Numbered from the stretch's first letter, positions 9,090 to 18,779 are shown. The stretch: 64,000 bases of DNA from Leptospira terpstrae serovar Hualin str. LT 11-33 = ATCC 700639 (GCF_000332495.1 NZ_AOGW02000018.1:2501-66500), one strand, 5' to 3'. The notes: a model not told the origin generated them from the letters alone. Translations and numbers: made by a program.

Positions 9090-9353
9090 CTAGTTCCAGT
9101 TGTTTGTTTTTGGTTTTGCGATGTTTACTTTCATCTCGCGGTTTAGAATGTTTTTTCCATTCAAATCGCTGATTGCTTTATCTGCATCACCACGTTCTTT
9201 CATTTCGATAAAACCGAAACCTTTAGAATTACCAGAATACTGGTCCATAATGATCTTTGCAGAAGTTACTGCGCCGTGTGCGGAAAAAAGTTCATTTAAC
9301 TTTCCTTCCGTCATTTCATAAGAAAGGTTGCCTACGTATATGTTTACTGACAT
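9090..9353 (-). CDS. RRM-domain RNA-binding protein
   Basis: An 87-residue protein that is almost entirely one RNA-recognition motif. RNP-2 is IYVGNLSYEM at residues 5-14 and RNP-1 is KGFGFIEM at about 44-51. The RRM strand/helix spacing is complete and the C-terminus KPKTNNWN is short. The start ATG at 9353 has GAGGAC upstream. It resembles the small single-RRM proteins of spirochaetes and cyanobacteria, which bind RNA and are often cold-induced. The long upstream region (9354 onward) could be a regulated leader, but no cold-shock element is recognised. Confidence 0.9.
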   Translation of the reverse strand: MSVNIYVGNLSYEMTEGKLNELFSAHGAVTSAKIIMDQYSGNSKGFGFIEMKERGDADKAISDLNGKNILNREMKVNIAKPKTNNWN

Positions 9354-9890
9354 GTGATGTCCTCAAAATTTTATTTTTGATTCTTCAGTATTGAAAATTT
9401 AAATACAACTAACCCATACGGGAGATCGGGTAAAAACTCAACGAAAATGCAGGGGAAAACTTAAGAAAGAGATCAGAATGCAAGAAAGTGGGGACTACTC
9501 TAGTGGTTAAATCAGCGATAATGTTATGAATCAGTTACCAATATTCACTAAATCTCTTTTCTTAGCAAGAGAAAAGTTAAAAATATCGATTAACATATGT
9601 TTTTTGTGACAAAAAAGGAGAATGTATCGGTAAATAACAGTTTCACTAAGGCTGTGACTGCAATTTTGCAAAATAGGTTTCATGCAAAATGAACCCTATG
9701 AACCTAAGGTTTGCCCAGTCTGACCAATATTGCGACCGAAACTTGGATGAATCAGTTCAATTCGCTTATTGGATTGATGAAAATGATGATAATTTATACA
9801 AATTGTATCGGTTCTAATTCTATTAAAAGATCAACTAACAGGCATTAAAAAAAATTGACAGAGAGTAAGGATGGGAGTGTGCTAGTTTTT
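9354..9890. other. long intergenic region between divergent genes
   Basis: This 537-base stretch holds the leader of the RRM gene on one side and of the lipoprotein gene on the other. A possible 42-codon frame at about 9689-9817 (beginning MNPMNLRFAQSD) has coding-like composition but no ribosome-binding site. It could be a remnant. No RNA gene or convincing repeat was seen. Confidence 0.4.
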
Positions 9891-10436
9891 ATGAAAAATT
9901 TTAAATTAGTAACCATACTACTTCCGTTATATTTAGTGATCAATTGTGCAACGCCAATTGTATTAAAACAAAATATTAAATCCAAATCGAAAAATTTGGA
10001 AATTGAATTACTTAAATTAACCGACGGACCAGACAGTTTCGCTTCAGGTGGAGCAAACTTTTATCCAAAATCAAGTGATGTAAGGTTAGTGCATGCTACT
10101 CTTTCTTTTAAGAATCTGAAGAATACGGATCATGAAATTGTTTTTGGCAAAATTGCATTAGAACCTACTTATATTACTATTTTGGATGATAAAGGCAAAG
10201 AGACAAAAAAGTTGAATTCACCTGCATTTGTAAGGCATTTTGAGGTAAGTGTATGGAACGATGTGAAAGAGGATACTACTGGAAATAATTTTGCTACTGG
10301 TAAAACTGAAAATTCAATCACATTGAAACCGAATGAAACAGCGACTAGAACTTTGATTTACTTTTTGCCTAAAGCAAAATCACCTGAAAAGTTGATTTTT
10401 TTAGATGAGAATTCAGTTGTCATTTCTTTGAAATAA
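9891..10436 (+). CDS. putative lipoprotein with Ig-like domain
   Basis: The start chosen is ATG 9891 (MKNFKLV), with GGGAG about 12 bases upstream; a start 12 codons earlier would spoil the signal peptide. The lipobox is LVINCATP. The mature 160 residues are beta-rich, with repeated strand patterns (VRLVHATLSFKNLKNTDHEI and ITLKPNETATRTLIYFLP). The last segment, 'kPnEtatrtliyflPk', is like the C-terminal strands of DUF4352-type Ig-like lipoproteins. No enzyme motif is visible. It lies alone, followed by a strong hairpin. Confidence 0.7.
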   Translation: MKNFKLVTILLPLYLVINCATPIVLKQNIKSKSKNLEIELLKLTDGPDSFASGGANFYPKSSDVRLVHATLSFKNLKNTDHEIVFGKIALEPTYITILDDKGKETKKLNSPAFVRHFEVSVWNDVKEDTTGNNFATGKTENSITLKPNETATRTLIYFLPKAKSPEKLIFLDENSVVISLK

Positions 10437-10458
10437 CGCTAATCAAATAATTTGTACG

Positions 10459-10492
10459 TTGTTCCTTGCCTCCGTTAGTTGGCAGGGAACAA
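10459..10492. repeat. strong hairpin downstream of a lipoprotein gene
   Basis: The arms TTGTTCC and GGAACAA, extended inward by TGCC and GGCA, surround a CGTTAG loop. The core GCC-CGTTAG-GGC resembles the hairpin inside the 130-bp repeat. No T-run follows on the plus strand, so termination is uncertain. Confidence 0.55.
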
Positions 10493-10675
10493 AATCATTG
10501 ATTACCTTGTAAAAAATTCTCATATCCTTAAACCACTTCCTTACTTATTTAGAATCCTTCTAAATAAACCATCTAATACTAAAAAAATATTATAGATAAG
10601 TTTCCTTGACTGATTGGTCAAAATAAAGGTGATATTATTGAAATAGTAAATCTGAATCGATAGGGGTCACTGATT

Positions 10676-11662
10676 ATGTGGACTTTTAATTCTGCCGCCG
10701 GCACAACTACTGCTTTAGGATTAGGAATATGGCTGATTGTATTTGCAGCTCTCTTTATTTTTAATGAATTTGCCAGAAGATGGAAATGGGCTGGTTTTTT
10801 TAGTTTTATGATTTTACCCACTTTTTTATCCATTCTCTGGTTTTTCTTTATGAAGGAACAAACATATACTGACTGGTTTCATCTGGTCAAAGTGTATTCT
10901 GCAACAGCGGGTTGTATAATTTTTTGGTCCATTAGGCACATTCAGAAAAAAGATATCAAAGGGAATATAAATTGGCGATTAGCGGATGTTAAGTTAGCTC
11001 TAGTTTTTCCTGCATTAATTTTAGCTGTCAATATCATCGAAGCAGTGACACGTGATTTCCAAGTTGGTAAAATATACTGGAATCATTTTTCGGGTCCGAT
11101 TGAAGGAGAGGTGACTGGAGTGTTTGGAGGGCCCTGGAATTATATGAATGCCATGGCAGGAATTCTCAATACAGTTACCATTACTGGTTGGTTTGGAATT
11201 GTCATCCGAAAAGAAACAGATTCAGATAAGAGTCGCGATATGCTTTGGCCGGATATGTTATGGTTTTGGATCATAGCTTACGATCTTTGGAATTTATCTT
11301 ATACATACAATTGTATACCAACACATTCTTGGTATGCAGGACTTGCACTTTTAATTGCTCCTACCCTTTGTGCATTCACAATTGGTAAAGGAGCTTGGTT
11401 ACAACATAGAGCACAAACTCTTGCGATTTGGTGTATGTTTGCTCAGACTTTTCCTGCGTTTTTGGATTCCGGGGCCTATGTAGTTCGTTCTACTTATCAA
11501 CCATGGATCTATAGCTCTGTATCAGCGATCGCCTTAGGAACCAATGTGGCAGTCTTTTGTTATATGGTATACAAGTGGGTGAAAACAAAAAGAAATCCTT
11601 ACTCAGCTGAAATATTCACTGACTTAAGTGAGTATAAAACAATAAAGTCTCTAGCAGAATAG
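10676..11662 (+). CDS. multi-pass membrane protein, DUF5692-like
   Basis: A 328-residue protein with about nine hydrophobic helices and many tryptophans. The start ATG has AGGGG ten bases upstream. Recognisable stretches include FIFNEFARRWKW near residue 25, EAVTRDFQVGKIYWN at about 120, VFGGPWNYMNAMAGI at about 150 and LWNLSYTYNCIPTHSWY at about 205. These match the pattern remembered for DUF5692 membrane proteins, whose function is not established. A 130-bp repeat starts 20 bases after the stop. It has no obvious operon partner. Confidence 0.65.
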   Translation: MWTFNSAAGTTTALGLGIWLIVFAALFIFNEFARRWKWAGFFSFMILPTFLSILWFFFMKEQTYTDWFHLVKVYSATAGCIIFWSIRHIQKKDIKGNINWRLADVKLALVFPALILAVNIIEAVTRDFQVGKIYWNHFSGPIEGEVTGVFGGPWNYMNAMAGILNTVTITGWFGIVIRKETDSDKSRDMLWPDMLWFWIIAYDLWNLSYTYNCIPTHSWYAGLALLIAPTLCAFTIGKGAWLQHRAQTLAIWCMFAQTFPAFLDSGAYVVRSTYQPWIYSSVSAIALGTNVAVFCYMVYKWVKTKRNPYSAEIFTDLSEYKTIKSLAE

Positions 11663-11681
11663 TTAGAGCAAATTCTACCTT

Positions 11682-11811
11682 GCGTTAGGAATCTGTAGGG
11701 CTTGGTCACCTGCCATTGTTAAATGGCGGGGGACGGGAGCGAATGCGCACCCCGGAAGAGTCCGACCTTTCTTGTTACTTTCTACTATATTTCGTTTGAT
11801 TGGGAACGCCC
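11682..11811. repeat. 130-bp structured intergenic repeat, copy 2
   Basis: This copy starts GCGTTAGGAAT and ends GGGAACGCCC. The central hairpin reads GCCATT-GTTA-AATGGC. Compared with copy 1, both sides of one base pair changed together (C-G to T-A), so pairing is kept. The CCGA/TCGG pair of copy 1 becomes CCGA/TTGG, keeping pairing through a G-T wobble. The right-hand 40 bases differ in sequence but keep length. It follows the DUF5692-like gene. Confidence 0.85.
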
Positions 11812-12000
11812 AATTAGGATTCTTTTGGAATTTATTTACTTTATAGGCGAATCACTAAGAGTGATCAAAAGCCGAACATTGTCGGGAGTTAGTTATGAGA
11901 AATAACAGACTTACTTCCTGAGAGTTAGATTATATAAAATCTGGAATCATACTGAATTTTATTGACTCATTTTGAATCTCGAGTAAAAAGTCTTACCAAT

Positions 12001-12726
12001 ATGTTTAAAAAGGGTTCAATCGCTATAAGAAACTTTATTTTTTCAAAACCAATTCAGTTATTCTTGTTGTCATTTTCTCTTTTTGATTGTGCAAATTCAA
12101 TTTTCAATAACCCTTGTGATCCTTTGTCTAAGAATTATGCAACTGGTGTTATCTTGAAAATGGCAACGAACGATAGAAAAGCATATTGCGGTATTAGTTT
12201 AACGAGTGATAGTGGCACTAAATCTTTACCTTGTAATACTTGTCGAATTTTTACAACTGCGGTACCTTATTCTGGTGCCTTGGGTGGCGTATTAGGGGCT
12301 GATAATAAATGTTCCATTGATACAAATAAACCAAGCACTGGTAGTTATAAAGCCTTTCTTTCGGACGCAATTGCAAGAAGAGCCTGCACAACGGCAAATT
12401 GCAGTGGTGGTACTTCGGAGCACCTTGATTGGGTAATGCAACCTAATAAAGATTATGTTCGAGTAACTGGCGCTGTTCCCATAGGCACAACCAACAGTAA
12501 CGGATTATTGATAACCCAATCAAATTCAATTTTAATTGTAAGTGTTACAACATGGCTTGGATTCAATGCCAATTGGACAACGGAACCAGGTCTTCATTGT
12601 GACAATTGGATCGACGGATCAAACACATTTGTTGGAACTCTGAATGACCAGAGTACAAACCCAATTATCGGTGCTGCTTCCAATCTTTGTAATAATACCC
12701 ACTCAATCATTTGTGTTGAGCAATAA
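12001..12726 (+). CDS. DUF1554 leptospiral lipoprotein
   Basis: The start ATG 12001 is preferred over a TTG 13 codons upstream. The signal peptide ends with SLFDCANS (Cys30). A short N-terminal cap follows, with NPCDPLSKNY and a later AYCG. The DUF1554 domain (about 75-241) shows RIFTTA, LGADNKCSID, GSYKAFLSDAIARRAC, LDWVMQPNKDYVR, WTTEPGLHCDNW and terminal HSIICVEQ. In Leptospira such proteins are exported, cysteine-rich and of unknown ligand; the fold is thought lectin- or collagenase-associated. A second DUF1554 gene is intact at 57063 and a broken one lies at 24886. Confidence 0.88.
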   Translation: MFKKGSIAIRNFIFSKPIQLFLLSFSLFDCANSIFNNPCDPLSKNYATGVILKMATNDRKAYCGISLTSDSGTKSLPCNTCRIFTTAVPYSGALGGVLGADNKCSIDTNKPSTGSYKAFLSDAIARRACTTANCSGGTSEHLDWVMQPNKDYVRVTGAVPIGTTNSNGLLITQSNSILIVSVTTWLGFNANWTTEPGLHCDNWIDGSNTFVGTLNDQSTNPIIGAASNLCNNTHSIICVEQ

Positions 12727-12855
12727 AAACCGAAAGGAAAGGATCGAATTAAACTAAGAACTGTTAGCTAACTGATTCTTTCCTTCAAACCATGTTTACA
12801 ATTTTTGAATTGCGAATCTAAAATTGTATCAACAAATAATCAAGCCTTTGAGATC

Positions 12856-13431
12856 CTATAGTTCGTTTAAATAAGGCTTTACATCTTGTAAAAATTGATA
12901 AGAAGTAGCTTTAAAAATCTCTTCTTCTGTCGATGTAAATAAATTAATCCAGACTACCGGTAATGTAAAAATCCATAAGAAAATGGACCTTCTTGGTGAA
13001 TAGCTAAAGTCTTTTAATTTTTGCCCATCTTTGTATAAGGAATAGGTAACATCAAATCCGTCGTTTGAACTCCAAGCAGGAAGAATGGTTGCAGTAGCTA
13101 AGGAAAGATATCCGAAAATTAATGCTTGGGCAGATATGGGAGCCCATTGGGTAGAAACTTTGCAGTAAACACCTTTATTGGGAATGTTCTTTTCATCTAA
13201 TATTTCTTCTGTATCACTAAATTGGGATTTCAATTTAGTTTTAAAAAAGGATTTTAATGCCGTATAACCACCAAATTCTAAAATTGGGAATGGTTCAATA
13301 TGGTAGTATAACTTTACTTTCGAGGGATTAGATGTTTTTGATGAGGCATCAACGATCGGATAATCTCTGTAATATGTAATACAGGAAGAAAAAGTCAGAA
13401 TTAGCAAAAACATAAAACGAATAAATTTCAT
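12856..13431 (-). CDS. putative lipoprotein with membrane segments
   Basis: The start is the ATG 13431, with AGAGG seven bases upstream. The lipobox is LTFSSCITY. The mature region has a beta/alpha N-terminal part (KVKLYYHIEPFP and LKSFFKTKLKSQF). Two hydrophobic stretches follow, one near residue 110 (AQALIFGYLSLATATILP) and one near 150 (SIFLWIFTLPVVWINLF), unusual in a lipoprotein. No family is recognised. The C-terminal helix ATSYQFLQDVKPYLNEL resembles the end of other leptospiral exported proteins that assemble in membranes, but this is only a resemblance. Confidence 0.6.
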   Translation of the reverse strand: MKFIRFMFLLILTFSSCITYYRDYPIVDASSKTSNPSKVKLYYHIEPFPILEFGGYTALKSFFKTKLKSQFSDTEEILDEKNIPNKGVYCKVSTQWAPISAQALIFGYLSLATATILPAWSSNDGFDVTYSLYKDGQKLKDFSYSPRRSIFLWIFTLPVVWINLFTSTEEEIFKATSYQFLQDVKPYLNEL

Positions 13432-13718
13432 TTTCAAACCTCTGTTATAGTATGAGCCAAATATAGGATTTTATAAATAGATTGCAACTTTTTTAAGTAA
13501 ATTGAAATTGTCGGGTTCGTTAATCAAATAAGATCAATTTCCCTTCTAATGAAGTGTATTAGAATAAAGGTTAATTGCTTAAGGCCTTTCATTCGGTAGT
13601 CTGAACAAAGTTAATTTTTACGCCAAAATTGATTTCGAAATTATCAAATCTAAATTTTGTTTGCAAATTACATAAAACCAAGACAAAACTATTTATCTTC
13701 AAAGGGAAGTTGGATTGT

Positions 13719-14522
13719 ATGGAAAAACGTTTTCAAACCTGGGCCGAATTTCTTGATATCGCTATTTTAATTGGTTCTACTATAGTCATAATCGCTTGGA
13801 TGATTGGTGAGCCGCTACTTTACCGTATCGATGGTCCAGTATTGTCCATTTTCTCAGCCATTTCCCTTCTTGTCATTGCAGGTTTACGTTTGGCGACAAG
13901 ACATTTTCATCTCTGGCCATTTACTGCAAATCTTGCTTTTTTGATGATCGTGGGTGGTGGAAATATTTCTTCACTATTGATGTTGTTATCTGCACCAAGT
14001 GTACATATCAACCCCAAATCTACTTTAGTTATGACATCTATTTTCACATCGATCGGATTTATATTTTTTAGTATGTATGAAATCCTTTTGTATCTTAGAA
14101 AAACACCGAAAAGTCCATGGATATTAGATGATATTCTGATTCACCTAGCATTGGTTCCTGGAGGACTTAGTTTGATTGGACATATTTTCCAAAATCCTAC
14201 ATATCTTAGTATGTCGAGAGATCCTCGAGTCGGTATTTCAATACTCGAGATGGTTTTTATGGCAACGCTAGCTCTTTCAACAATTTTAGCGAATCCGAAT
14301 TTGTTTCTTTGGCGATTTCTAAAAGGTAGCCTTACCAACCAATTCACATTTGCTGCTCTATTTACTAATCAATACATTGCACCTGTCGTTTACCTGTTAT
14401 TAGTTGGTTCCAATTGGCAATCAGAAGGATTTGGACCAGAGTTGTTTATATTTTTTGGTGGGGTGATCGCCACGTTAGGTTTTCTTTTGTTTCAAGCAAA
14501 GTTGGAGGAAAATTCCCCCTAA
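13719..14522 (+). CDS. multi-pass membrane protein of unknown function
   Basis: The start is ATG 13719 (MEKRFQ), with AAAGGGAAG about nine bases upstream; an upstream extension of 30 codons is not hydrophobic and unlikely. It has eight or so membrane helices with few polar insertions, among them LDIAILIGSTIVIIAWMIG and LLVIAGLRLATRHFHLW. The last helix ends with FQAKLEENSP. It sits 175 bases upstream of the peroxidase operon on the same strand but is not overlapping, so a functional link is only possible. Confidence 0.6.
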   Translation: MEKRFQTWAEFLDIAILIGSTIVIIAWMIGEPLLYRIDGPVLSIFSAISLLVIAGLRLATRHFHLWPFTANLAFLMIVGGGNISSLLMLLSAPSVHINPKSTLVMTSIFTSIGFIFFSMYEILLYLRKTPKSPWILDDILIHLALVPGGLSLIGHIFQNPTYLSMSRDPRVGISILEMVFMATLALSTILANPNLFLWRFLKGSLTNQFTFAALFTNQYIAPVVYLLLVGSNWQSEGFGPELFIFFGGVIATLGFLLFQAKLEENSP

Positions 14523-14697
14523 ATTTGTTTTTCTTTTTTAAAACGATACACGCAAAAGAGAACCTATCAGCGGATCTTGATATATATCAATGAGTTGATA
14601 AACAGGAAATTTTTTCTATGGTAAAACTGATAGTATTCTTTTTATCGTGAATGATTAAAATGATTTCTATCTTTTCTCTCTATGTTTCTTTAGTCAT

Positions 14698-15936
14698 GTG
14701 AAGTATCAGTTTTATTTTGGATTCTTTGCTACTATTATTTTTGTTTGTTATTGTTCTAAAGTGGAATCTAGAATCATTCAAGAGTTGTCAGAGTTTGAAG
14801 TAGTAGATCCTCCTTCTGATTTCCGTCTTTCCTCTTTTTGTCCTTCTGGTTGGAAGGAAGAGAAAGAAGAATGTGTAATTGACTATCAGTTCGTAAATTC
14901 GGTAGAAAAAAATGGGGGTCTTGGGCAATCTCTACCACAAATCAAACTGAACCCAAAAGTAATTGATTTGGGGAGATATTTATTTTTTGATCCGATTCTT
15001 TCTGGCGATAAACGACTGTCATGTGCCCATTGTCACCACCCCGCTTATAGTTTATCCGACGGACGAAGCCAAAGTATGGGAAAAGATGGAACAGGATATG
15101 GACCTACCAGGGAAGGTGGCGTGAATTTGAAACGATCCGCTCCTAGTTTATGGAATGTTGTTTATATGGACCATCTATTTTGGGACGGGAGAGCTTCAAA
15201 TTTAGAAGACCAAGCAGAAGGTCCTTTGTATTCGCCTGAGGAAATGGGAAGTTCACAGGAAATCATTGAATCTAGGTTAAACGAAATACCTTTTTATCAA
15301 AAAATGTTTTTAGAAGCTTTTGGCAAAAGAGGAAAAAAAATCACATCTTCTTTGGTGATTGATGCCATTTCTACCTTTGAAAGATCGCTAGTTTCTTTTA
15401 GTAGTCGATTTGATAAATGGTCTACCGGTGATAAAGATGCATTGAGTTCGGAAGAACTTTTTGGTTATAATGTTTTTCGTTCTTTTGTGGCAAGGTGTGC
15501 CGAATGCCATCCACCACCAATGTTTACAAACAATGTTTTTGCAACGATTGGTGTATTGGATTCTGGCGAAAAGGATTTTGGAAGAGAAACCATTACAGGT
15601 CAGAATTTACTGAGAGGATCATTTCGCGTTCCTACATTACGAAATATCGCAAAAACTGCCCCTTATATGCATTCAGGAAATTTAGAAACTTTGGAAGAAG
15701 TAGTGAATTTTTATAATGAAGGCGGAGGAAGAGGGAATGGAGCTCCGAGTGATCTCAGAATCCATTGGCATGTTCGAAAGATGGGCCTTAGTAAAATTGA
15801 AATTAGTTCCCTTGTTTCCTTTTTGAAAACATTAAATGATGAAACAAACATGCCCAAATTTCCAAAGTCAGTTCCATCCGGTTTACCAGTGGCACTTGAA
15901 TTTCAATCCTATCACCATCGGAGTTCCAAAAAATAA
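14698..15936 (+). CDS. di-heme cytochrome c peroxidase (CCP/MauG family)
   Basis: The start is the GTG at 14698; an ATG overlapping it reads straight into a stop. The protein has an export signal ending in FVCYCSK, probably a lipoprotein. Two haem-binding motifs, CAHCH at about 109-113 and CAECH at about 267-271, are placed as in bacterial di-heme peroxidases. GRYLFFDPILSGDKRLSCAHC, RSAPSLWNVVY and FWDGRASNLEDQA are family signatures. A PTLRNIAKTAPYMHSG loop may supply a distal ligand. It should reduce hydrogen peroxide or oxidise a partner protein in the periplasm. The stop codon overlaps the next start by one base. Confidence 0.92.
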   Translation: MKYQFYFGFFATIIFVCYCSKVESRIIQELSEFEVVDPPSDFRLSSFCPSGWKEEKEECVIDYQFVNSVEKNGGLGQSLPQIKLNPKVIDLGRYLFFDPILSGDKRLSCAHCHHPAYSLSDGRSQSMGKDGTGYGPTREGGVNLKRSAPSLWNVVYMDHLFWDGRASNLEDQAEGPLYSPEEMGSSQEIIESRLNEIPFYQKMFLEAFGKRGKKITSSLVIDAISTFERSLVSFSSRFDKWSTGDKDALSSEELFGYNVFRSFVARCAECHPPPMFTNNVFATIGVLDSGEKDFGRETITGQNLLRGSFRVPTLRNIAKTAPYMHSGNLETLEEVVNFYNEGGGRGNGAPSDLRIHWHVRKMGLSKIEISSLVSFLKTLNDETNMPKFPKSVPSGLPVALEFQSYHHRSSKK

Positions 15937-17456
15937 TGAGTTTTAAAAAGTTATTCAAAAATTTTTACTTTTTCCTAAATCGAAAGAATACGTACCAACA
16001 AATCATAGTTATTTGTTTTCTTTTTTTCTTATCTTCTCAGATTTTTTCCCGTACGGTAGAAGTTCATGAAGGAGAATCCATTCAAAACGCAATCGACTCA
16101 CTCGAAAAGGGAGATATAGTTAAAGTTTTCCCTGGTGTTTATCATGAATTTTTGTTTGTAGACAAAACACATTTTACCTTATCAGGAGTGATTGTGAATG
16201 GCAAGTGGCCCATTTTGGATGGAGAAGGTATACTTAATGATGGTGTGATTGGATCCGGTGCCAATTTCATAATCGAAAATTTCCATATTAAAAATTATAA
16301 AGCTAATGGTGTGATGACCCAAGGAGCAGGGAACATCATCATGCGAAAGCTCATAGTAGACAACACGGGTATCTATGGTATTTATCCAACTATGGGTACC
16401 AATATATTGATTGAAGATACAGTTAGTTTGGGAATCGCTGACGCTGCAATTTATATTGGAATGTGCCACAATGTTGATGTTAGGCGAAATGAAGTATATG
16501 GTAGTGTTATAGGAATTGAGATAGAAAATTCAACTAATGTTTTGATTGAAGGAAATACGGTTTACGATAATTCGGCTGGGATTGTAGCCTTTGCTTTGCC
16601 CGGACTTCCCTTAAAAAAAGTGGAAAATGTAATCATCCGAAGAAATTTCATATTTGATAATAATCATAGAAATTTCGCAGAACCTGGGGCTTTGGTTGCT
16701 GGGGTTCCACCAGGAATTGGAATAGGAGTCATGGCCGGCGATGAAGTGACCATTGAGGGAAATATTATCCGCAGAAATAGTTTTGCTGGAATTGGAATTG
16801 GTGATAATAACTTACTTCCTAACTCAAAATCACCGGATCCCGATGTGGAACCAAATCCAGATCGTAATAAAGTTTTAGAAAATGTTTTTATCGATAACGG
16901 AATTCGCAAATGGGATGATATTGTATCTTGGCTTTTTTATGTGATTAGAATTATTTTTTCCGGAAACCCCATTCCTGAGTCACCAAATGGTGGGAAGGTG
17001 GGAATTTTTCCTGATGGATTTGATATTGTAGCTTCAGGTAAAGGAAAAGACAATTGTTTAAGTTCTCCTGATTCGGTCACAAAAATTGGAACCAGTAGTT
17101 ACGGAATCTGCAGTAAAACAGAAAACACAGAAAAAGTAAAAACGATGATAGGTGATCCAAAACAAGGAGAAGCCAAATCAGATGTTAGAGAATTGGGGAA
17201 ACAAGTGTTTGGTGCTGTTTGTTCAGGTTGCCATTCCATGACTCTCCGAACGGTTGGTCCTCCTATCAAAGAAATTCAGGAAAAATATAAAAAAGATGTA
17301 TATGGTGTCGTTACTTTTGCCTCCATGCCAAAGAAAGTAAGAGAAGGTTTTATTGAAATGCCTTCCCAAAAGTATTTAGGAAATGAAAAGTTAACAGCTG
17401 TTTCCAATTATATTTTGAATTTGAAAGATGAAGGTGCCAAAGGGGTAGTGAAATAA
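15936..17456 (+). CDS. right-handed beta-helix protein fused to cytochrome c domain
   Basis: It starts at the ATG whose A is the last base of the peroxidase stop, so translation is coupled. A signal peptide near residues 20-38 is followed by a long beta-helix (about 40-330) of stacked turns, with VHEGESIQNAIDSLEKGD, GIYGIYPTMGTNILIED, AIYIGMCHNVDVRRNEVYG and GIEIENSTNVLIEGN. This matches the exported beta-helix family that commonly pairs with a cytochrome gene. The C-terminal 80 residues form a cytochrome c domain with CSGCHSM at 429-435 and a likely axial Met in IEMPSQKY. It probably transfers electrons to or from the upstream peroxidase in the periplasm. Confidence 0.88.
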   Translation: MSFKKLFKNFYFFLNRKNTYQQIIVICFLFFLSSQIFSRTVEVHEGESIQNAIDSLEKGDIVKVFPGVYHEFLFVDKTHFTLSGVIVNGKWPILDGEGILNDGVIGSGANFIIENFHIKNYKANGVMTQGAGNIIMRKLIVDNTGIYGIYPTMGTNILIEDTVSLGIADAAIYIGMCHNVDVRRNEVYGSVIGIEIENSTNVLIEGNTVYDNSAGIVAFALPGLPLKKVENVIIRRNFIFDNNHRNFAEPGALVAGVPPGIGIGVMAGDEVTIEGNIIRRNSFAGIGIGDNNLLPNSKSPDPDVEPNPDRNKVLENVFIDNGIRKWDDIVSWLFYVIRIIFSGNPIPESPNGGKVGIFPDGFDIVASGKGKDNCLSSPDSVTKIGTSSYGICSKTENTEKVKTMIGDPKQGEAKSDVRELGKQVFGAVCSGCHSMTLRTVGPPIKEIQEKYKKDVYGVVTFASMPKKVREGFIEMPSQKYLGNEKLTAVSNYILNLKDEGAKGVVK

Positions 17457-17457
17457 T

Positions 17458-18738
17458 ATGAATGCAGAAAAAATCCTTCCTCAAATGAATCCATTCCGCG
17501 GGGGATTGATTTCGATTATACGTTTACTTACCCCTGCACTTTTAACAATCTTTTTGATAGTTTTTGTTCGCTACATTTCAAGCGATGTATCTTGGAAACG
17601 GAATATTTTAGGAGTATCGTTTTTTTGTTTTTATATTGCAGTTTCCGTCTTTGGAATGTTACGTGTGGCTTCTTCAGTAGAAGATATCCTGGGGGAAGAA
17701 GATGTAGAAGAGGATAAATCCTCTCGAATGAGAAGAGCAAGGCATTCGATTCGTGTTTTCTTTTCGCTTTGGTTTGTCGGTGGAGTTGCCATACTTGCTG
17801 GATTATATGTTGGAATGAGTAAAAATCGTTGGGATATGCCCATTCCTCTCTCTTCGGTTCAAATCCTTAGTTCCATAATTTGGGCAATCCTTTCTTCACT
17901 TTTTTTACAATTGATGAGTTTCCACCGGGGGCTTCTTCTCACAAAAGGTGGGTCTACGAAAGGTTATATAGCTCAGAGTATTAACATATATACTTTTCTG
18001 ATTGTTCTATTTCCTATTTACTTTGTTTTATATGCAGGCAACGGAAAAATAGTGAATATTCCCTACTTGGTTGCATTTACACTACCAACAAATTTTGTAT
18101 TATTATATTTGATTATTAAAAAATACAAATCCGTCCTCATTCTTTTGGGAGATAATTCAGATTTTTTCTTTCATCCTGACACAAAATTGGCAGCCAGGAG
18201 AGCTTTTGGTGCGTTTCTATTATTATTTCTTTTGATTAGTTTGTTCTTTCTAGATTATTCACGAAGGAAAAAAATACTTTGGATTTATGCTGCCAGAGAA
18301 AACCACATTTTCCTTTTCGAAGCACTTCGTCTCACGGGAGTCGGTATTAATGAAGTAGATGAACATAAATATACACCTCTCTTTTGGGCCATTCATGGTA
18401 ACTCACTTGAGTTTGTTAAATCCATTGTAAAGGAAGGGGCTAGTTTAGAAGCGATTAATGAATTTGGCCAAACTCCATTGATTGTAGCTGTTTTATTAAA
18501 AAATGAAGTAATGGTTAAAGAGTTGGTATCTCTTGGATGTAATATCAACCAAGCTGATGCCATCGAAGGTCAAACCCCTTTGATTTTAGCTGCAAGAGAT
18601 GGAAGTTTTGAAATTGTAAAATTCCTTTTAGAAAATAATGCTATTCCATCACTTAAAAATAAAAAAGGCCAAACTGCTTTGAGTTTAGCTTTGGAAAATG
18701 GGCACCAAAGAATTGTAGATTTACTGAAACATCCTTAA
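17458..18738 (+). CDS. membrane protein with C-terminal ankyrin repeats
   Basis: The start lies one base after the previous stop, so this is the third gene of the peroxidase operon. The first 280 residues contain about seven membrane helices, with a charged loop (EDILGEEDVEEDKSSRMRR) after the second. From about residue 300 there are four ankyrin repeats, seen as YTPLFWAIHGNSLEFVKSIV, GQTPLIVAVLLKNEVMVKEL, GQTPLILAARDGSFEIVKFL and GQTALSLALENGHQRIVDLL. Ankyrin proteins beside peroxidases or catalases are known in other bacteria. Here it may anchor or regulate the peroxidase and cytochrome, an inference from context. Confidence 0.85.
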   Translation: MNAEKILPQMNPFRGGLISIIRLLTPALLTIFLIVFVRYISSDVSWKRNILGVSFFCFYIAVSVFGMLRVASSVEDILGEEDVEEDKSSRMRRARHSIRVFFSLWFVGGVAILAGLYVGMSKNRWDMPIPLSSVQILSSIIWAILSSLFLQLMSFHRGLLLTKGGSTKGYIAQSINIYTFLIVLFPIYFVLYAGNGKIVNIPYLVAFTLPTNFVLLYLIIKKYKSVLILLGDNSDFFFHPDTKLAARRAFGAFLLLFLLISLFFLDYSRRKKILWIYAARENHIFLFEALRLTGVGINEVDEHKYTPLFWAIHGNSLEFVKSIVKEGASLEAINEFGQTPLIVAVLLKNEVMVKELVSLGCNINQADAIEGQTPLILAARDGSFEIVKFLLENNAIPSLKNKKGQTALSLALENGHQRIVDLLKHP

Positions 18739-18779
18739 TCCAATTTGTAAAGTTTGAAAATATTTTCTTTTTCTTCCTC

